A DNA stretch of 16,225 nt from CBFGTJ01 sp965651815 (GTDB lineage: Bacteria > Actinomycetota > Acidimicrobiia > Acidimicrobiales > Microtrichaceae): the NCBI GenBank assembly GCA_965651815.1, contig CBFGTJ010000057.1:1-16225 (forward strand), read 5' to 3'. The notes under the pieces were generated by a model, which was not told the DNA's origin, made no database searches, and was given only the letters and a program-made list of their open reading frames with translations. The translations under genes were made by a program, and so were the position numbers. Below are positions 15,342 to 16,225 of this stretch, in pieces (positions within the stretch are counted from its first letter, which is position 1; every line of letters begins with the position of its first letter).

Positions 15342-15961
15342 GCGACGGCGGGTCGCCCACCGGGCGGACCCCCGGCGTGGTCTGGCACGAGGGGGCGGTG
15401 ACGCGCGCGGCGCGCGCCGAGGTGACCGGCACGACGGGTCAGGTCGTGTGGTTCACCGGGCTGTCGGGGTCCGGCAAGTCGACGGTGGCGGTCGAGGTGG
15501 AGCGCCGGCTGGTCGCGGACGGCCGCGCCGCGTACCTGCTCGACGGCGACAACCTGCGGCACGGGCTCAACGGCGACCTCGGCTTCAGCGCCGAGGACCG
15601 CGACGAGAACGTGCGCCGGGTCGGCGAGGTCGCCCTGCTGTTCGCGGACGCAGGGGTGGTCGCGCTGGTCCCGCTCGTCTCGCCCTACCGGGCGGCGAGG
15701 GACCGGGTGCGCGCGCGGGTCACCGATGCGGGCCTGCGCTTCGTCGAGGTCCACGTCGCGACGCCCCTGGAGGAGTGCGAGCGCCGCGACCCCAAGGGAC
15801 TCTACGCACGGGCGCGGGCGGGGGAGCTGAAGGGCATGACCGGCATCGACGACCCCTACGAGCCGCCCGAACGGCCGGAGCTGGTGCTCACGCCCGCCGA
15901 CGGTCCGCCGGCACGGCAGGCGGAGCTGGTGCTGGAGCTGCTCAGGTCTCCAGCGGCTTGA
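15338..15961 (+). CDS. cysC: adenylylsulfate kinase (APS kinase)
   Basis: CysC phosphorylates APS at the 3' position with ATP to give PAPS, the activated sulfate used for reduction or sulfation. The 207-residue protein has Walker A GLSGSGKST (41-49), DGDNLRHGLN (69-78) and LGFSAEDRDENVRRVGEV. It also has VSPYR (114-118) with the Ser that is a phosphoenzyme site in E. coli, and the lid region KGLYARARAGELKGMTGIDDPYE. The N-terminal 25 residues before the kinase core are normal for stand-alone enzymes. GTG at 15338 overlaps the cysN stop by four bases. Its last 20 bases overlap, tail to tail, the end of the LLM oxidoreductase gene. No PAPS reductase or sulfite reductase is seen here, so the fate of PAPS is not shown. 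Confidence 0.96.
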   Translation: MSDGGSPTGRTPGVVWHEGAVTRAARAEVTGTTGQVVWFTGLSGSGKSTVAVEVERRLVADGRAAYLLDGDNLRHGLNGDLGFSAEDRDENVRRVGEVALLFADAGVVALVPLVSPYRAARDRVRARVTDAGLRFVEVHVATPLEECERRDPKGLYARARAGELKGMTGIDDPYEPPERPELVLTPADGPPARQAELVLELLRSPAA

Positions 15962-16225
15962 CGAGGTCGGCCAGCGCGGCGATCTCGGCGCGCCAGTCGT
16001 CCGGCTCGACGATCGGCACCACCACGAACTTCGAGCAGCCCACGTCGACGAAGCGGCCCAGCACCTCCGGCACCCGGTGGAGCTGTGGCGCGACGTCGTC
16101 GGGATCGGCCCCCGGGTTGCGCGCCTGCACCACCGCGGCGAGCGCGTCGGGGACCGCCGAGCCGTCGGGCCGGTAGGGGAGCAGCGCCCCGAAGTGCTCG
16201 GGGTCGATGGCACGGTCGTGCTCGG
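15942..16225 (-). CDS. LLM-class (F420-type) oxidoreductase, C-terminal end only
   Basis: Only the last 94 codons or so are in the window; the 5' part lies beyond the right edge. The visible piece has DPEHFGALLPY near the edge, then a helix-rich region and FVDVGCSKFVVVPI before a short tail ending KPLET. This order is typical of the C-terminus of luciferase-like (LLM) flavin-dependent oxidoreductases. I recall it best from an actinomycete group assigned to coenzyme F420. The coenzyme and substrate cannot be judged from this end. Its 3' end overlaps cysC by 20 bases in convergent orientation. Confidence 0.75.
   Translation of the reverse strand, partial: EHDRAIDPEHFGALLPYRPDGSAVPDALAAVVQARNPGADPDDVAPQLHRVPEVLGRFVDVGCSKFVVVPIVEPDDWRAEIAALADLVKPLET

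Noticed and set aside
1..16225. CRISPR arrays, tRNA genes, insertion sequences, prophage or defence genes.
   Set aside because: No repeated spacer pattern, cloverleaf, transposase or phage motif was seen; all genes are of housekeeping or metabolic type.

Overview
This window is a GC-rich chromosomal segment of about 16 kb, densely coded on both strands with gaps of at most about 155 bases. It suggests a high-GC actinomycetote, probably of class Acidimicrobiia or a close relative. The reasons are NucS-type mismatch repair, a VanW-domain exported protein with paired cysteines, a DUF4395 membrane protein, frequent GTG starts and apparently leaderless promoters. The lineage is an inference. I see no phage, insertion sequence, CRISPR array, tRNA or rRNA.

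Layout, left to right. A VanW-domain cell-envelope protein (minus strand, cut by the left edge) is divergent from a MaoC-type enoyl-CoA hydratase, which is followed closely by uracil-DNA glycosylase (ung). Next comes a complete glycine betaine/proline-type ABC importer: ATPase with CBS domains, permease and lipoprotein binding protein. A strong hairpin follows it. On the minus strand lie typA/bipA, a DUF4395 membrane protein with two CxxC motifs, and nucS, in that transcription order. Divergent from typA is an FAD/NAD(P)-binding oxidoreductase gene whose 5' part carries an internal deletion and a frame change; it looks broken. It converges on an ABC1/UbiB-family kinase gene that lies just downstream of cysQ (minus strand). 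Divergent from cysQ is the sulfate activation operon cysD-cysN-cysC, with start/stop overlaps. The right edge holds the 3' end of an LLM-class (F420-type) oxidoreductase.

How the genes fit together. CysDN makes adenylylsulfate (APS), CysC phosphorylates it to PAPS, and CysQ removes the by-product PAP. Both directions share an 82-base region that contains a 27-base near-perfect palindrome lying against a leaderless-looking promoter for each gene.

The most interesting observation is that the same 27-base architecture (GAC-N7-GTC core) occurs a second time, directly upstream of the DUF4395 gene. On the matching strands, 13 of 14 bases in one half are identical. This suggests one regulator, perhaps of the Rrf2 family, controls both sulfate activation and the CxxC membrane protein, and possibly nucS downstream. 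No regulator gene is visible in the window.
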